Below, piece by piece: positions 39,664 through 46,476 of a DNA stretch of 58,037 nucleotides; within the stretch, counting starts at the first letter, position 1; each line of letters opens with the position of its first letter. The position numbers and the translations under genes are program-made. The notes beneath the pieces are model-generated. The model made no database searches. It saw nothing but the letters and a program-made list of their open reading frames with translations, and was not told the DNA's origin. The stretch comes from Gallionellaceae bacterium. Lineage in GTDB: Bacteria; Pseudomonadota; Gammaproteobacteria; Burkholderiales; Gallionellaceae. The DNA is taken from assembly GCA_030823955.1 (NCBI GenBank), contig JAVBYO010000029.1:1-58037 (forward strand). The letters run 5' to 3'.

Positions 39664-39864
39664 ATGCAAGGTGAATTGAACATATTGGAGGGCAAACTCG
39701 CGCAACTGGTGCAACTGACCAAGCGCATGCGTGCCGAAAACCATCAACTGCGTCAGGATCTGGCCGAAGCACTCAGCCGTGCGCGCCTGAGCGAAGACAA
39801 GGTCAATAGTGCCACCTCCCGCCTGGAGCACATCCTGGCCAAACTCCCCGACGAAAAATCATGA
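39664..39864 (+). CDS. zapB: ZapB-like coiled-coil cell division protein (TIGR02449-like)
   Basis: A 66-residue protein that is almost entirely one coiled coil, with Leu heptads and many Glu, Arg, Gln (ILEGKLAQLVQLTKRMRAEN). This fits the ZapB family that bridges ZapA and the nucleoid at the Z ring. The start is ATG 39664; an in-frame GTG at 39655 lies inside the -10 element and cannot be used from this promoter. It overlaps zapA by four bases. No Shine-Dalgarno is visible. Confidence 0.8.
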   Translation: MQGELNILEGKLAQLVQLTKRMRAENHQLRQDLAEALSRARLSEDKVNSATSRLEHILAKLPDEKS

Positions 39865-40175
39865 GCGCTAAAAAAGTGGATGCGCTGGACGTTAAGATAC
39901 TTGACCGCGAATTCCGCGTCGCCTGCCCCGACGATGAAAAAGCGGAACTGCTGGAAGCCGTCGCATATCTCGACAAGAAGATGCGCGAGATTCGCGATGC
40001 CGGGAAGATCGCCTCGGTAGAACGCATCGCCATCATGGCTGCCCTCAACATCGCCCACGAATTTCTTTCCACCCGTTTGGGCGGAGGGGTTGATATGGGC
40101 GATTACAAGCGTAGAATGCAAGCTATGCAGGCAACTGTCGACGAAGCGTTGGCAGATCAGGACAAGTTATTCTGA
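39861..40175 (+). CDS. zapA: Cell division protein ZapA
   Basis: A 104-residue Z-ring stabiliser. The N-terminal domain starts VDALDVKILDREFRVACPDDEKAEL and contains the conserved MREIRDAGKIASVERIAIMAALN-type helix, followed by a C-terminal coiled coil. ZapA links FtsZ filaments and binds ZapB, encoded just upstream. The 6S RNA gene follows directly, as in many proteobacteria. Confidence 0.92.
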   Translation: MSAKKVDALDVKILDREFRVACPDDEKAELLEAVAYLDKKMREIRDAGKIASVERIAIMAALNIAHEFLSTRLGGGVDMGDYKRRMQAMQATVDEALADQDKLF

Positions 40176-40186
40176 ACGGTTTTATG

Positions 40187-40372
40187 AGTTGTCCCTGCGG
40201 TGTTCGTGAGATTCATAATTCTTTGAACCAATGAGCTAACGCTTAGGTTGCGCCCCATTCAAACCACTGTTGTGAGCGTCCTTCGTGGATGCACCTGATG
40301 TGGCCGGGAACCGACCCACTTGAACCCAGGTTCAAGACATTGAGTCAACGGCACAGGCGGGGGCTTTATTCC
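40187..40372 (+). ncRNA. ssrS: 6S RNA
   Basis: The region after zapA has the expected position and the paired ends of 6S RNA: GTCCCTGCGGTGTTCGTGA on the 5' side and GGCACAGGCGGGGGCTTT on the 3' side, about 180 nt apart. The 5' CCCUGC can pair with the 3' GCGGGG. 6S RNA mimics an open promoter and binds sigma-70 RNA polymerase in stationary phase. The internal fold was not computed. The edges are approximate. Confidence 0.85.
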
Positions 40373-40373
40373 A

Positions 40374-40400
40374 GTGCGATCCTCCCGGATCGCACTTTTT
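40374..40400 (+). terminator. Rho-independent terminator after 6S RNA
   Basis: A perfect 9-bp stem GTGCGATCC/GGATCGCAC with loop TCCC is followed by five T. It lies 17 bp before the EVE-domain ATG, so that gene either has its own start within this region or relies on read-through. Confidence 0.9.
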
Positions 40401-40417
40401 ATTTGCGAACGCGAAAC

Positions 40418-40882
40418 ATGAGATATTGGTTAATGAAATCGGAACCTTCCGATGTCAGCATCGACGATCTGGCCGATATGACGAACCAGAGCGTGGCGTG
40501 GTACGGCGTGCGCAACTATCAGGCGCGCAACTTCATGCGCGACCAGATGCAGGTCGGCGACGGCGTGTTGTTCTATCATTCCAACTGCAAAGAACCCGGC
40601 ATCGCGGGCATCGCACAGGTCAGCAGCGCCGCCTACCCCGATGCCACCCAGTTCGACAAGAAGAGTAAATACTTCGATGCCAAAGCCACGCAGGAGACAC
40701 CGCGCTGGTTCAATGTCGATGTGCAACTGGTGAAGAAGATCGCACTCATCTCCATCGAAGAACTGAAGCGCCATCCCGAACTGGAGAACATGCGCACACT
40801 GCAAAGAGGGAATCGCTTATCCATCACGCCACTCGATCCGGCGGAGTGGAGATTCATCACCACAAGACTGGCGAAGAACTGA
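40418..40882 (+). CDS. EVE-domain protein
   Basis: A 154-residue PUA-like/EVE-domain protein. Diagnostic motifs are RYWLMKSEPSDVSIDDL at the start, the ring-binding WYGVRNYQARNFMRD and GVLFYHSNCKEPGIAGIAQV. EVE domains bind modified bases in DNA or RNA. It is near the 6S RNA, where E. coli has ygfA. The chosen ATG at 40418 matches the family N-terminus. The stop TGA shares its last base with the tauE-like ATG, so the two are translationally coupled. Confidence 0.9.
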   Translation: MRYWLMKSEPSDVSIDDLADMTNQSVAWYGVRNYQARNFMRDQMQVGDGVLFYHSNCKEPGIAGIAQVSSAAYPDATQFDKKSKYFDAKATQETPRWFNVDVQLVKKIALISIEELKRHPELENMRTLQRGNRLSITPLDPAEWRFITTRLAKN

Positions 40883-41676
40883 TGGAGTGGATTGCCGCCT
40901 ATCTACTACTAGGCGCAATCGCCGGATTCCTCGGTGGTATGTTTGGCATCGGGGGCGGCACCGTATTGGTTCCCGTGTTGCTGATGCTGTTCGAGGCGCA
41001 ACACTTCCCGGCTGAACATGCCATGCACTTGGCACTGGGCAGCGCCATGGCCGTCATCCTGTTCACCTCCATCGCCAGCATGCGCAAACACCACCAGCAC
41101 GGCGCGGTGAACTGGCAAGTTGTACTCCACATCACTCCCGGCATCCTGCTCGGCACCACCATCGGCTCACTCGTTGCCGCCAGCATCTCGCCGTATTACC
41201 TGACCCTCTTTTTCGCGCTGTTCATGTGTTTCGCCGCGATACAGATATTGCTCGACGTGCAACCGCACGCCGCACGCCAACTGCCCGGCAGCGCGGGCAT
41301 GACCCTGATGGGAACCGTCACCGGATGGATCAGCACACTGGTCTCGGTCGGCGGCGGCACCCTTACCGTCCCGTTCCTGCTCTGGTGCAACGTCCCGATA
41401 CGCCACGCCATCGGCACTGCCTCCGCCATCGGTTTCCCCATCGCCGTCGGCGGCACGATAGGCTACATCACCACCGGCCTGCATACGACGAACCTTCCCG
41501 CACCCAACTTGGGCTACGTCTACCTGCCCGCCATGCTGGGTTGCGCGGTCATCAGCGTCATCACCGCGCCGCTAGGCGCGAAGATAGCGCATCGCACCAA
41601 TGTGGCGATGCTGAGGAAATTGTTTGCGGTGATGTTGATCGGGTTGGCGGGGAAGTTGTTGTGGAAGGTGTTGTAG
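40882..41676 (+). CDS. TauE/SafE-family (sulfite/organosulfonate exporter-like) permease
   Basis: A 264-residue membrane protein with eight helices in two repeats. The repeats carry LGGMFGIGGGTVLVPVLLM and STLVSVGGGTLTVPFLLW, the hallmark glycine-rich loops of this family. Family members export sulfite, sulfoacetate or other sulfur anions; the substrate here is unknown. It begins within the stop codon of the EVE gene. The inverted-repeat cassette follows 24 bp downstream, in the convergent gap before livF. Confidence 0.9.
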   Translation: MEWIAAYLLLGAIAGFLGGMFGIGGGTVLVPVLLMLFEAQHFPAEHAMHLALGSAMAVILFTSIASMRKHHQHGAVNWQVVLHITPGILLGTTIGSLVAASISPYYLTLFFALFMCFAAIQILLDVQPHAARQLPGSAGMTLMGTVTGWISTLVSVGGGTLTVPFLLWCNVPIRHAIGTASAIGFPIAVGGTIGYITTGLHTTNLPAPNLGYVYLPAMLGCAVISVITAPLGAKIAHRTNVAMLRKLFAVMLIGLAGKLLWKVL

Positions 41677-41700
41677 AGAGTTGATGTTGCTCTCTTGAAA

Positions 41701-41981
41701 CGACAACACCGTCGGGGGTAGCCCGACAGCTAGTTACTTTTCTTGTCTTGCCAAGAAAAGTAACCAAAAGAAGTCGCCCCCAGTGCGCCGCCCACTTCGT
41801 GGGTCCCCTGCGTTGCTCGACTGGCCAGGCGGCTGCGGAACTCGCACGATCCGCTACGCGGCCACGTGCTCAAACAGTCCTCGCCGAAATCCCCTGACCA
41901 GCCTCCGCTACTCGGCGGCGCACAGGGGAGAGAAAAGTGAAAATCAAAACCCTATGGTGAGCAACAAGTTGCTCACCATAG
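41701..41981 (+). repeat. Left arm of the cassette, with outward terminator-like hairpin
   Basis: From outside in: GTCGGG/CCCGAC hairpin; a hairpin of GTTACTTTTCTT with AAGAAAAGTAAC; CCCAC-TTC-GTGGG; the conserved GCGGAACTCGC and CCCCTGACCAGCC core; CGGCGGCGCACAGGGG; a T-poor/A-rich linker; and a perfect 14-bp hairpin CTATGGTGAGCAAC/GTTGCTCACCATAG (41952-41981) next to the cargo gene. Read leftwards the last hairpin is followed by a T-rich run, like a terminator. Confidence 0.8.
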
Positions 41982-42024
41982 TTAAAATGAATCCAGCACA
42001 TTTAAGCTTGGAGTACATATACCG

Positions 42025-42549
42025 ATGACTGAAAATAGAACACTTTATTTTGGGATAAGTAATTGCCATGACTGGTACGACAAGCTCAAGTTTGAGCATG
42101 GTCGCCTTGTTGCTTCGCAATACAAAGAAAAATATGACATATTGAACTTCATTATCACCGCCTATCATTTGAACGATGATTGGCTGAGCAAAGATAAAGG
42201 AATGCGCCCTAAATTAGCCAATGACAAAAGGGGAAAAGCACCAAAGGAGATGCAGCAAATTGTGAGAGCAATTAAAGACCTTGCAAACGGCAATAAACAC
42301 ATGGTGTTGGATAAGGCTAACTCTGAAAAAAGAGTTGTTGATACCGTTCATCATTCTGGATTTGAAAGCTCCTTTTATTCTTTCTATTTCGGACCTCATT
42401 TTGGAATTTCAATTGGGACAAACTATTACATTTTTCCAACTTTAGCGGATTTGATCATGTCCTATTTCAACTGGATATTTGATGACTCAATTCCTGCAAA
42501 TGAATTTCCGGTAGAGGTAACCGAAGCCATAGCGAGAGCAGTTAGGTAG
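42025..42549 (+). CDS. Hypothetical cargo protein of the inverted-repeat cassette
   Basis: A 174-residue soluble protein that I cannot assign. The middle part (FIITAYHLNDDWLSKD, then AIKDLANGNKHMVLD) resembles a group of uncharacterised helical proteins with a helix ending in ...LANGxKH, which recalls HEPN-like folds, but the RxxxxH RNase motif is not present. The C-terminal third is rich in aromatic residues (FYSFYFGPHFGI). A TTGGAG ribosome site lies ten to fifteen bases before the ATG. Codon use and GC (about 37%) are unlike the rest of the window. The stop codon lies at the base of the right-arm hairpin. Confidence 0.7.
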   Translation: MTENRTLYFGISNCHDWYDKLKFEHGRLVASQYKEKYDILNFIITAYHLNDDWLSKDKGMRPKLANDKRGKAPKEMQQIVRAIKDLANGNKHMVLDKANSEKRVVDTVHHSGFESSFYSFYFGPHFGISIGTNYYIFPTLADLIMSYFNWIFDDSIPANEFPVEVTEAIARAVR

Positions 42550-42818
42550 CGTGGGCACGAAGTGCTCACGCGGAGGTTTTGAATTTTTGTTTTTCCTCCC
42601 CTGTGCGCCGCCGAGTAGCGCAGGCTGGTCAGGGGATTTCGGCGAGGACTGTCTGAGCGCGTAGCGCGAGTTCCGCAGCCGCCTGACTAGACGAGCAACG
42701 CAGGGAACCCACGAAGTGGGCGGCAAACCGGGGTCGCCTTTTCTTTGGTTACTTTCTTTTTGGCGAAGCAAAAGAAAGTAACTTGCTGTCGGGCAACCCC
42801 CGACGGTGTTGGTTTTAA
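42549..42818 (-). repeat. Right arm of the cassette, inverted relative to the left arm
   Basis: From the gene outwards: hairpin GCGTGGGCAC-GAA-GTGCTCACGC (42549-42571) followed by TTTTGAATTTTTGTTTTT, then the same core blocks as the left arm in reverse complement, ending with the hairpin GTTACTTTC.../...GAAAGTAAC and the GTCGGG/CCCGAC hairpin. The first hairpin with its T-run is a plausible terminator for the cargo gene. Confidence 0.8.
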
Positions 42819-42845
42819 GATGAGTGGAAATACAACAAATGCTCC

Positions 42846-42878
42846 CCCACCCTAACCCTCCCCCGGAGGGAGAGGGAA
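42846..42878. repeat. Dispersed pyrimidine-rich palindromic repeat
   Basis: The block CCCACCCTAACCCTCCCCC followed by GGAGGGAGAGGG has the same head and the same CCCTC/GAGGG pairing as the repeats at 27451-27490 and 43605-43644. It ends just before the livF stop codon and may help end transcription of livF. Confidence 0.55.
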
Positions 42879-42881
42879 CTC

Positions 42882-43598
42882 CTACGCTCCCAAATACGCC
42901 CTCTGCACCGCATCACTCCCCAACAACTCGCCCGCAGCACCCGACAAAGTGATCGCCCCGCTCTCCAGCACATAACCGCGTTGCGCGGCCTCAAGCGCGA
43001 GTTTGGCATTTTGCTCAACTAACAGAATGGAAACACCTTGCGCTGAAATATCGCGGATGGTTTCAAATATCTTCGCCACCATCATCGGTGCGAGTCCCAT
43101 GCTGGGTTCGTCCAGCATCAATAGTTTCGGACGGCTCATCAGGGCGCGTGCCATCGCCACCATTTGCTGTTCGCCGCCGGAGAGGGTACCGGCAAGCTGA
43201 GCACAGCGTTCGGCCAGACGCGGGAACAGGGTATACATGCGCTCCAGATCGGCTTCGATCTCGTCATCGTTGCGGGTATACGCGCCCATGTGCAGGTTCT
43301 CCGCCACGGTCAGGCGCGCGAAGATGCCGCGCCCTTCAGGCACCAGTGCCAAGCCTGCGCTCACGCGCTGGTGTGCGGGCATGTGGTGTAGCGAGTGGCC
43401 TTCGTAGTGCAACTTGCCCGCGCTGCAATGCTGCAATCCGGCCAGCGCTTTGAGTGTGGTGCTCTTGCCTGCGCCATTGCTGCCGATGAGCGCGACTAGT
43501 TCGCCTGGTGCGATATGCAGGTCTATGCCTTTCAGCGCATGGATACCGCCGTAGTTGACTTTGAGGTGTTCGACTTCGAGAAGTGGGATCTGTGTCAT
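42882..43598 (-). CDS. livF: Branched-chain amino acid-type ABC transporter ATPase LivF
   Basis: A 238-residue ATPase of the HAAT family. Walker A is GSNGAGKST, the signature is LSGGEQQMVAMARAL, Walker B is LLMLDEPSMGLAP and the switch H-loop position is LLVEQNAKLAL, as is typical of LivF. It is the last gene of livKHMGF. The true substrate could be branched-chain amino acids, urea or amides; sequence does not settle it. Confidence 0.9.
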   Translation of the reverse strand: MTQIPLLEVEHLKVNYGGIHALKGIDLHIAPGELVALIGSNGAGKSTTLKALAGLQHCSAGKLHYEGHSLHHMPAHQRVSAGLALVPEGRGIFARLTVAENLHMGAYTRNDDEIEADLERMYTLFPRLAERCAQLAGTLSGGEQQMVAMARALMSRPKLLMLDEPSMGLAPMMVAKIFETIRDISAQGVSILLVEQNAKLALEAAQRGYVLESGAITLSGAAGELLGSDAVQRAYLGA

Positions 43599-44416
43599 TC
43601 GCTTACCCTCACCCCCTGCCCCTCTCCCGCGTGCGGGCGAGGGGAGTCGGTTCCCAGATACGCGGCGATCACGGCGGCATCGTTACGCACTTGCTCCGGC
43701 ACACCTTCGGCGATCTTCTTGCCGTAGTCCAGCACGGCCACACGGTCGCACAAGCCCATGATGAGTTTTACATCGTGTTCGATGAGCAGCACGGTGATAC
43801 CGCTGGCGCGGATCTTTTTCATCAGCTCTTTCAGACTCTCGGTCTCGGTGGCGTTCATACCGGCAGCAGGCTCGTCCAGCGCCAACAATTTCGGCTCGGT
43901 CGCCAGTGCGCGGGCGATCTCCAGTCTGCGCTGCTCGCCGTAGGAAAGGTTTTTCGCCAGCGTATTGGAGGGTCTGTGGATACCGACATAACGCAGTAAT
44001 TCGTGCGCGCGTTCCTCAATGGCCTGCTCTTCGACACGTGCGGCACGGTTGCGGGTAAGTGCGCCCCAAATGCCGGAACGAGTGCGCAGGTGACGGCCGA
44101 CCATCACGTTCTCCAGCGCGCTCATATTGGCGAACAGGCGGATATTCTGGAAGGTACGCGCGATACCGGCCTGTGCCAGCACGTGTGGCTTGCAACACGC
44201 ATAGTCGCTGCCGTCAAAGTTGAACGTGCCTTCGTCTAGCTGATACAAGCCGGTGATGACGTTGAACAGTGTGGTTTTACCCGCGCCGTTCGGCCCGATG
44301 AGGCCGTATATCTCGCCGCGTTTGATGTGCAGCGACACTCCGGATAAAGCCGCGAGGCCGCCAAAATGTTTGCACACACCGGCCAGGTTCAGCAGCATGT
44401 CATTTGGCTGAGTCAT
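43595..44416 (-). CDS. livG: ABC transporter ATPase LivG with repeat-encoded C-terminus
   Basis: A 273-residue ATPase. Walker A is GPNGAGKTTLFNV, the signature LSYGEQRRLEIARAL, Walker B LLALDEPAAGMNATE and the switch LLIEHDVKLIM. The start at 44416 (MTQPNDMLLNLAG) gives a 17-bp overlap with livM; an in-frame start at 44452 adds an odd Arg-rich end. The normal LivG tail ends near AYLGT. The last residues, DSPRPHAGEGQGVRVSE, are encoded by the GC-rich repeat at 43605-43644, and the stop overlaps the livF start. Confidence 0.9.
   Translation of the reverse strand: MTQPNDMLLNLAGVCKHFGGLAALSGVSLHIKRGEIYGLIGPNGAGKTTLFNVITGLYQLDEGTFNFDGSDYACCKPHVLAQAGIARTFQNIRLFANMSALENVMVGRHLRTRSGIWGALTRNRAARVEEQAIEERAHELLRYVGIHRPSNTLAKNLSYGEQRRLEIARALATEPKLLALDEPAAGMNATETESLKELMKKIRASGITVLLIEHDVKLIMGLCDRVAVLDYGKKIAEGVPEQVRNDAAVIAAYLGTDSPRPHAGEGQGVRVSE
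43605..43644. repeat. Dispersed GC-rich palindrome inside livG
   Basis: CCCCTCTCCCGC-GT-GCGGGCGAGGGG (43619-43644) is a 12-bp stem with one mismatch, preceded by CCCTCACCCCCTG. It is the same repeat family as in the cysW-cysA spacer. It lies within the reading frame and encodes the last part of LivG. Confidence 0.75.
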
Positions 44417-45497
44417 ACACCGTATCCTGTTCCTGCTGCGCCACACTCTCATCCGGCATCAATTCGCGGCGGCGTTGTGTGGAGGGCCACAATCCGGCGG
44501 GTCGCCAGAGCATCACCAGTATCAGCGCAAGGCCGAACATCAGCATGCGCAGGCTTTCCGGATCGACCACGATCTTGCCGAACAAAGCTTGCTGCAACGG
44601 CCCCGCGCCGTGGCGAAAGACTTCCGGCAACACCACCAGCAACACGCCGCCCAACACCACGCCGGTGATATTACCCATGCCGCCCAGCACCACCATACAC
44701 AGCACCATGATGGATTCCATCAGACTGAAACTCTCCGGACTGACGAAGCCCTGAAAGCCCGCGAACAATCCGCCGGAGATGCCGCCGAACGTCGCGCCCA
44801 TGGCAAAGGCGAGCAGCTTGATATTGCGCGTATTGATCCCCATCGCGTTGGCCGCCACTTCGTCTTCGCGTATCGCCATCCAGGCGCGCCCGATACGCGA
44901 GTGTTGCAGGCGCAATGAGACGAAGGCCACCAGCAAGGTGAAGGCAAGGAACAGGTAATAATGCTGGTGCACACTGGAAAAACCGATACCGAACAACTCA
45001 TGCTGGCCAGCAAAGGAAAATGTACCGACATGCAGGGGATCGATACTGCTGATGCCCTGCGGGCCGTTGGTGATGTTCACCGGCGCATTCAGGTTGTTCA
45101 TAAAGATGCGGATGATCTCGCCAAAGCCCAGCGTGACGATAGCCAGATAATCGCCGCGCAGGCGCAGGGTGGGCGCACCGAGCAATACACCGAAGAAACA
45201 GGCGAACAGCGCGCCCAGCGGCAGCACCACATACATCGGCCAATGCAGGCCGAACTGCGGCGAGCCGAGCAAAGCATAGGTGTAAGCACCAACCGCAAAG
45301 AACGCGATGTAGCCGAGATCCAGCAACCCGGCATAACCGACCACGATGTTCAGTCCCAGTGCCAGCATGATGTAGAGCAGCGCGAAATCGGCGATACGCA
45401 CCCAGCCGTGGCCGAACAGTGCGTCGATCACGAAAGGCAACACCAGCAGCGCGAGTGCCAACAACAAGTGCCGGTTTGCGGGACGATGCAGCTTCAT
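44400..45497 (-). CDS. livM: ABC transporter permease LivM
   Basis: A 365-residue inner membrane permease with about nine helices. Its signature parts are LNIVVGYAGLLDLGYIAFFAVGA, the GDYLAIVTLGFGEIIRI stretch and GMGNITGVVLGG. It forms the channel with LivH. It overlaps livH by four bases upstream and livG by 17 bases downstream. The last ~25 residues are a hydrophilic acidic tail rather than the usual short end. Confidence 0.9.
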   Translation of the reverse strand: MKLHRPANRHLLLALALLVLPFVIDALFGHGWVRIADFALLYIMLALGLNIVVGYAGLLDLGYIAFFAVGAYTYALLGSPQFGLHWPMYVVLPLGALFACFFGVLLGAPTLRLRGDYLAIVTLGFGEIIRIFMNNLNAPVNITNGPQGISSIDPLHVGTFSFAGQHELFGIGFSSVHQHYYLFLAFTLLVAFVSLRLQHSRIGRAWMAIREDEVAANAMGINTRNIKLLAFAMGATFGGISGGLFAGFQGFVSPESFSLMESIMVLCMVVLGGMGNITGVVLGGVLLVVLPEVFRHGAGPLQQALFGKIVVDPESLRMLMFGLALILVMLWRPAGLWPSTQRRRELMPDESVAQQEQDTVYDSAK

Positions 45498-46417
45498 GCG
45501 CGCTCCGCCACACGTTCACCCAGCAGGCCGGAAGGCCGCAACACCAGCACCGCGATCAATACAAAGAAGGCGAACACATCCTGATAATGGCTGCCGAGAA
45601 AACCACCGCTGAGATCGCCGATGTAACCCGCTCCCAGACTTTCGATCAGTCCCAGCAACACCCCGCCCAGCATCGCGCCGCGCAGGTTGCCGATGCCACC
45701 CAGCACTGCGGCGGTAAAGGCTTTCAGCCCGAGCATGAAGCCCATGTAGTAATGCACGATGCCGTAGTTGGCGCTGACCATGAGTCCGGCCACGGCAGCG
45801 AGTGCGGAACCCAGCATGAAGGTGGCGGAGATGACGCGGTTGATGTCCACCCCCATCAGCGCGGCGGCGGACGGATTCTCGGCCACGGCACGCATGGCGC
45901 GCCCCATGCGTGTGCGGTGTACCACCCCCATCAGCCCGGCCATCATCACCAGTGCCACCAGCACGATCACGATCTGCACATCGGTGATGATCGCGCCGCC
46001 CATTTCATGCAGACCATTGTTGAACGGCAGGGGAAACGCATGGTATTCGCGTCCCCAGATCATCATCGCCAGATTCTGCAACACGATGGACACACCGATG
46101 GCGGTGATGAGCGGCGCGAGCCGCGGCGCGTTGCGCAAGGGGCGGTAGGCGATACGTTCAATGCCGTAGCCCAGCGCCATACAGGCCGCGACCGCCAACA
46201 TCAGACTGAACAACACCGCCAGCACGGGCGCGAACGCCGCCGCCAACAATGCCTGCAACGCCGTGAGCGCCACCATGGCACCGACCATCACCACTTCGCC
46301 GTGGGCGAAATTGATCAGACCGAGGATGCCGTACACCATGGTGTAACCGAGCGCGACCAGCGCATACACGCTGCCCTGCACCAGACCGTTGATGAGTTGC
46401 TGGAGGAAAATATCCAC
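45494..46417 (-). CDS. livH: ABC transporter permease LivH
   Basis: A 307-residue permease with about eight helices and the family motifs LVQGSVYALVALGYTMVYG, GLINFAHGEVVMVGAM, and AVLGGIGNLRGAMLGG. It is separated from the substrate-binding gene by 59 bp that contains a terminator-like hairpin, so permease and ATPase expression is likely lower than that of the binding protein. It overlaps livM by four bases. Confidence 0.92.
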   Translation of the reverse strand: MDIFLQQLINGLVQGSVYALVALGYTMVYGILGLINFAHGEVVMVGAMVALTALQALLAAAFAPVLAVLFSLMLAVAACMALGYGIERIAYRPLRNAPRLAPLITAIGVSIVLQNLAMMIWGREYHAFPLPFNNGLHEMGGAIITDVQIVIVLVALVMMAGLMGVVHRTRMGRAMRAVAENPSAAALMGVDINRVISATFMLGSALAAVAGLMVSANYGIVHYYMGFMLGLKAFTAAVLGGIGNLRGAMLGGVLLGLIESLGAGYIGDLSGGFLGSHYQDVFAFFVLIAVLVLRPSGLLGERVAERA

Positions 46418-46431
46418 GGGGACCTACAAAG

Positions 46432-46457
46432 AAAAAGCGACACACGCGGTGTCGCTT
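46432..46457 (-). terminator. Terminator-like hairpin between livK and livH
   Basis: On the minus strand a 9-bp stem (AAGCGACAC/GTGTCGCTT) is followed by TTTTTC. It lies just after the binding-protein gene and probably allows partial read-through into livHMGF. Confidence 0.75.
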
Positions 46458-46476
46458 CGGGTTTTACTGTGTTGCA

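Larger units (their letters stand above)
41701..42818. mobile_element. Inverted-repeat cassette carrying one low-GC gene
   Basis: Two arms of about 270-280 bp (41701-41981 and 42549-42818) lie in inverted orientation and flank a single gene. Long stretches are identical, for example CCTCGCCGAAATCCCCTGAC, CCGCCCACTTCGTGGGT and GGCGGCTGCGGAACTCGC. The cargo is about 37% GC in lines counted by eye, against about 60% outside. No transposase is present. The unit sits in the convergent gap between tauE and livF, where insertion does no harm. I saw no clear target duplication. Confidence 0.7.

Noticed and set aside
41701..42818. Cassette interpreted as a toxin-antitoxin pair or integron attC cassette
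   Set aside because: Only one gene is present, so no antitoxin is visible, and the arms are far longer than attC sites and in inverted rather than direct orientation.
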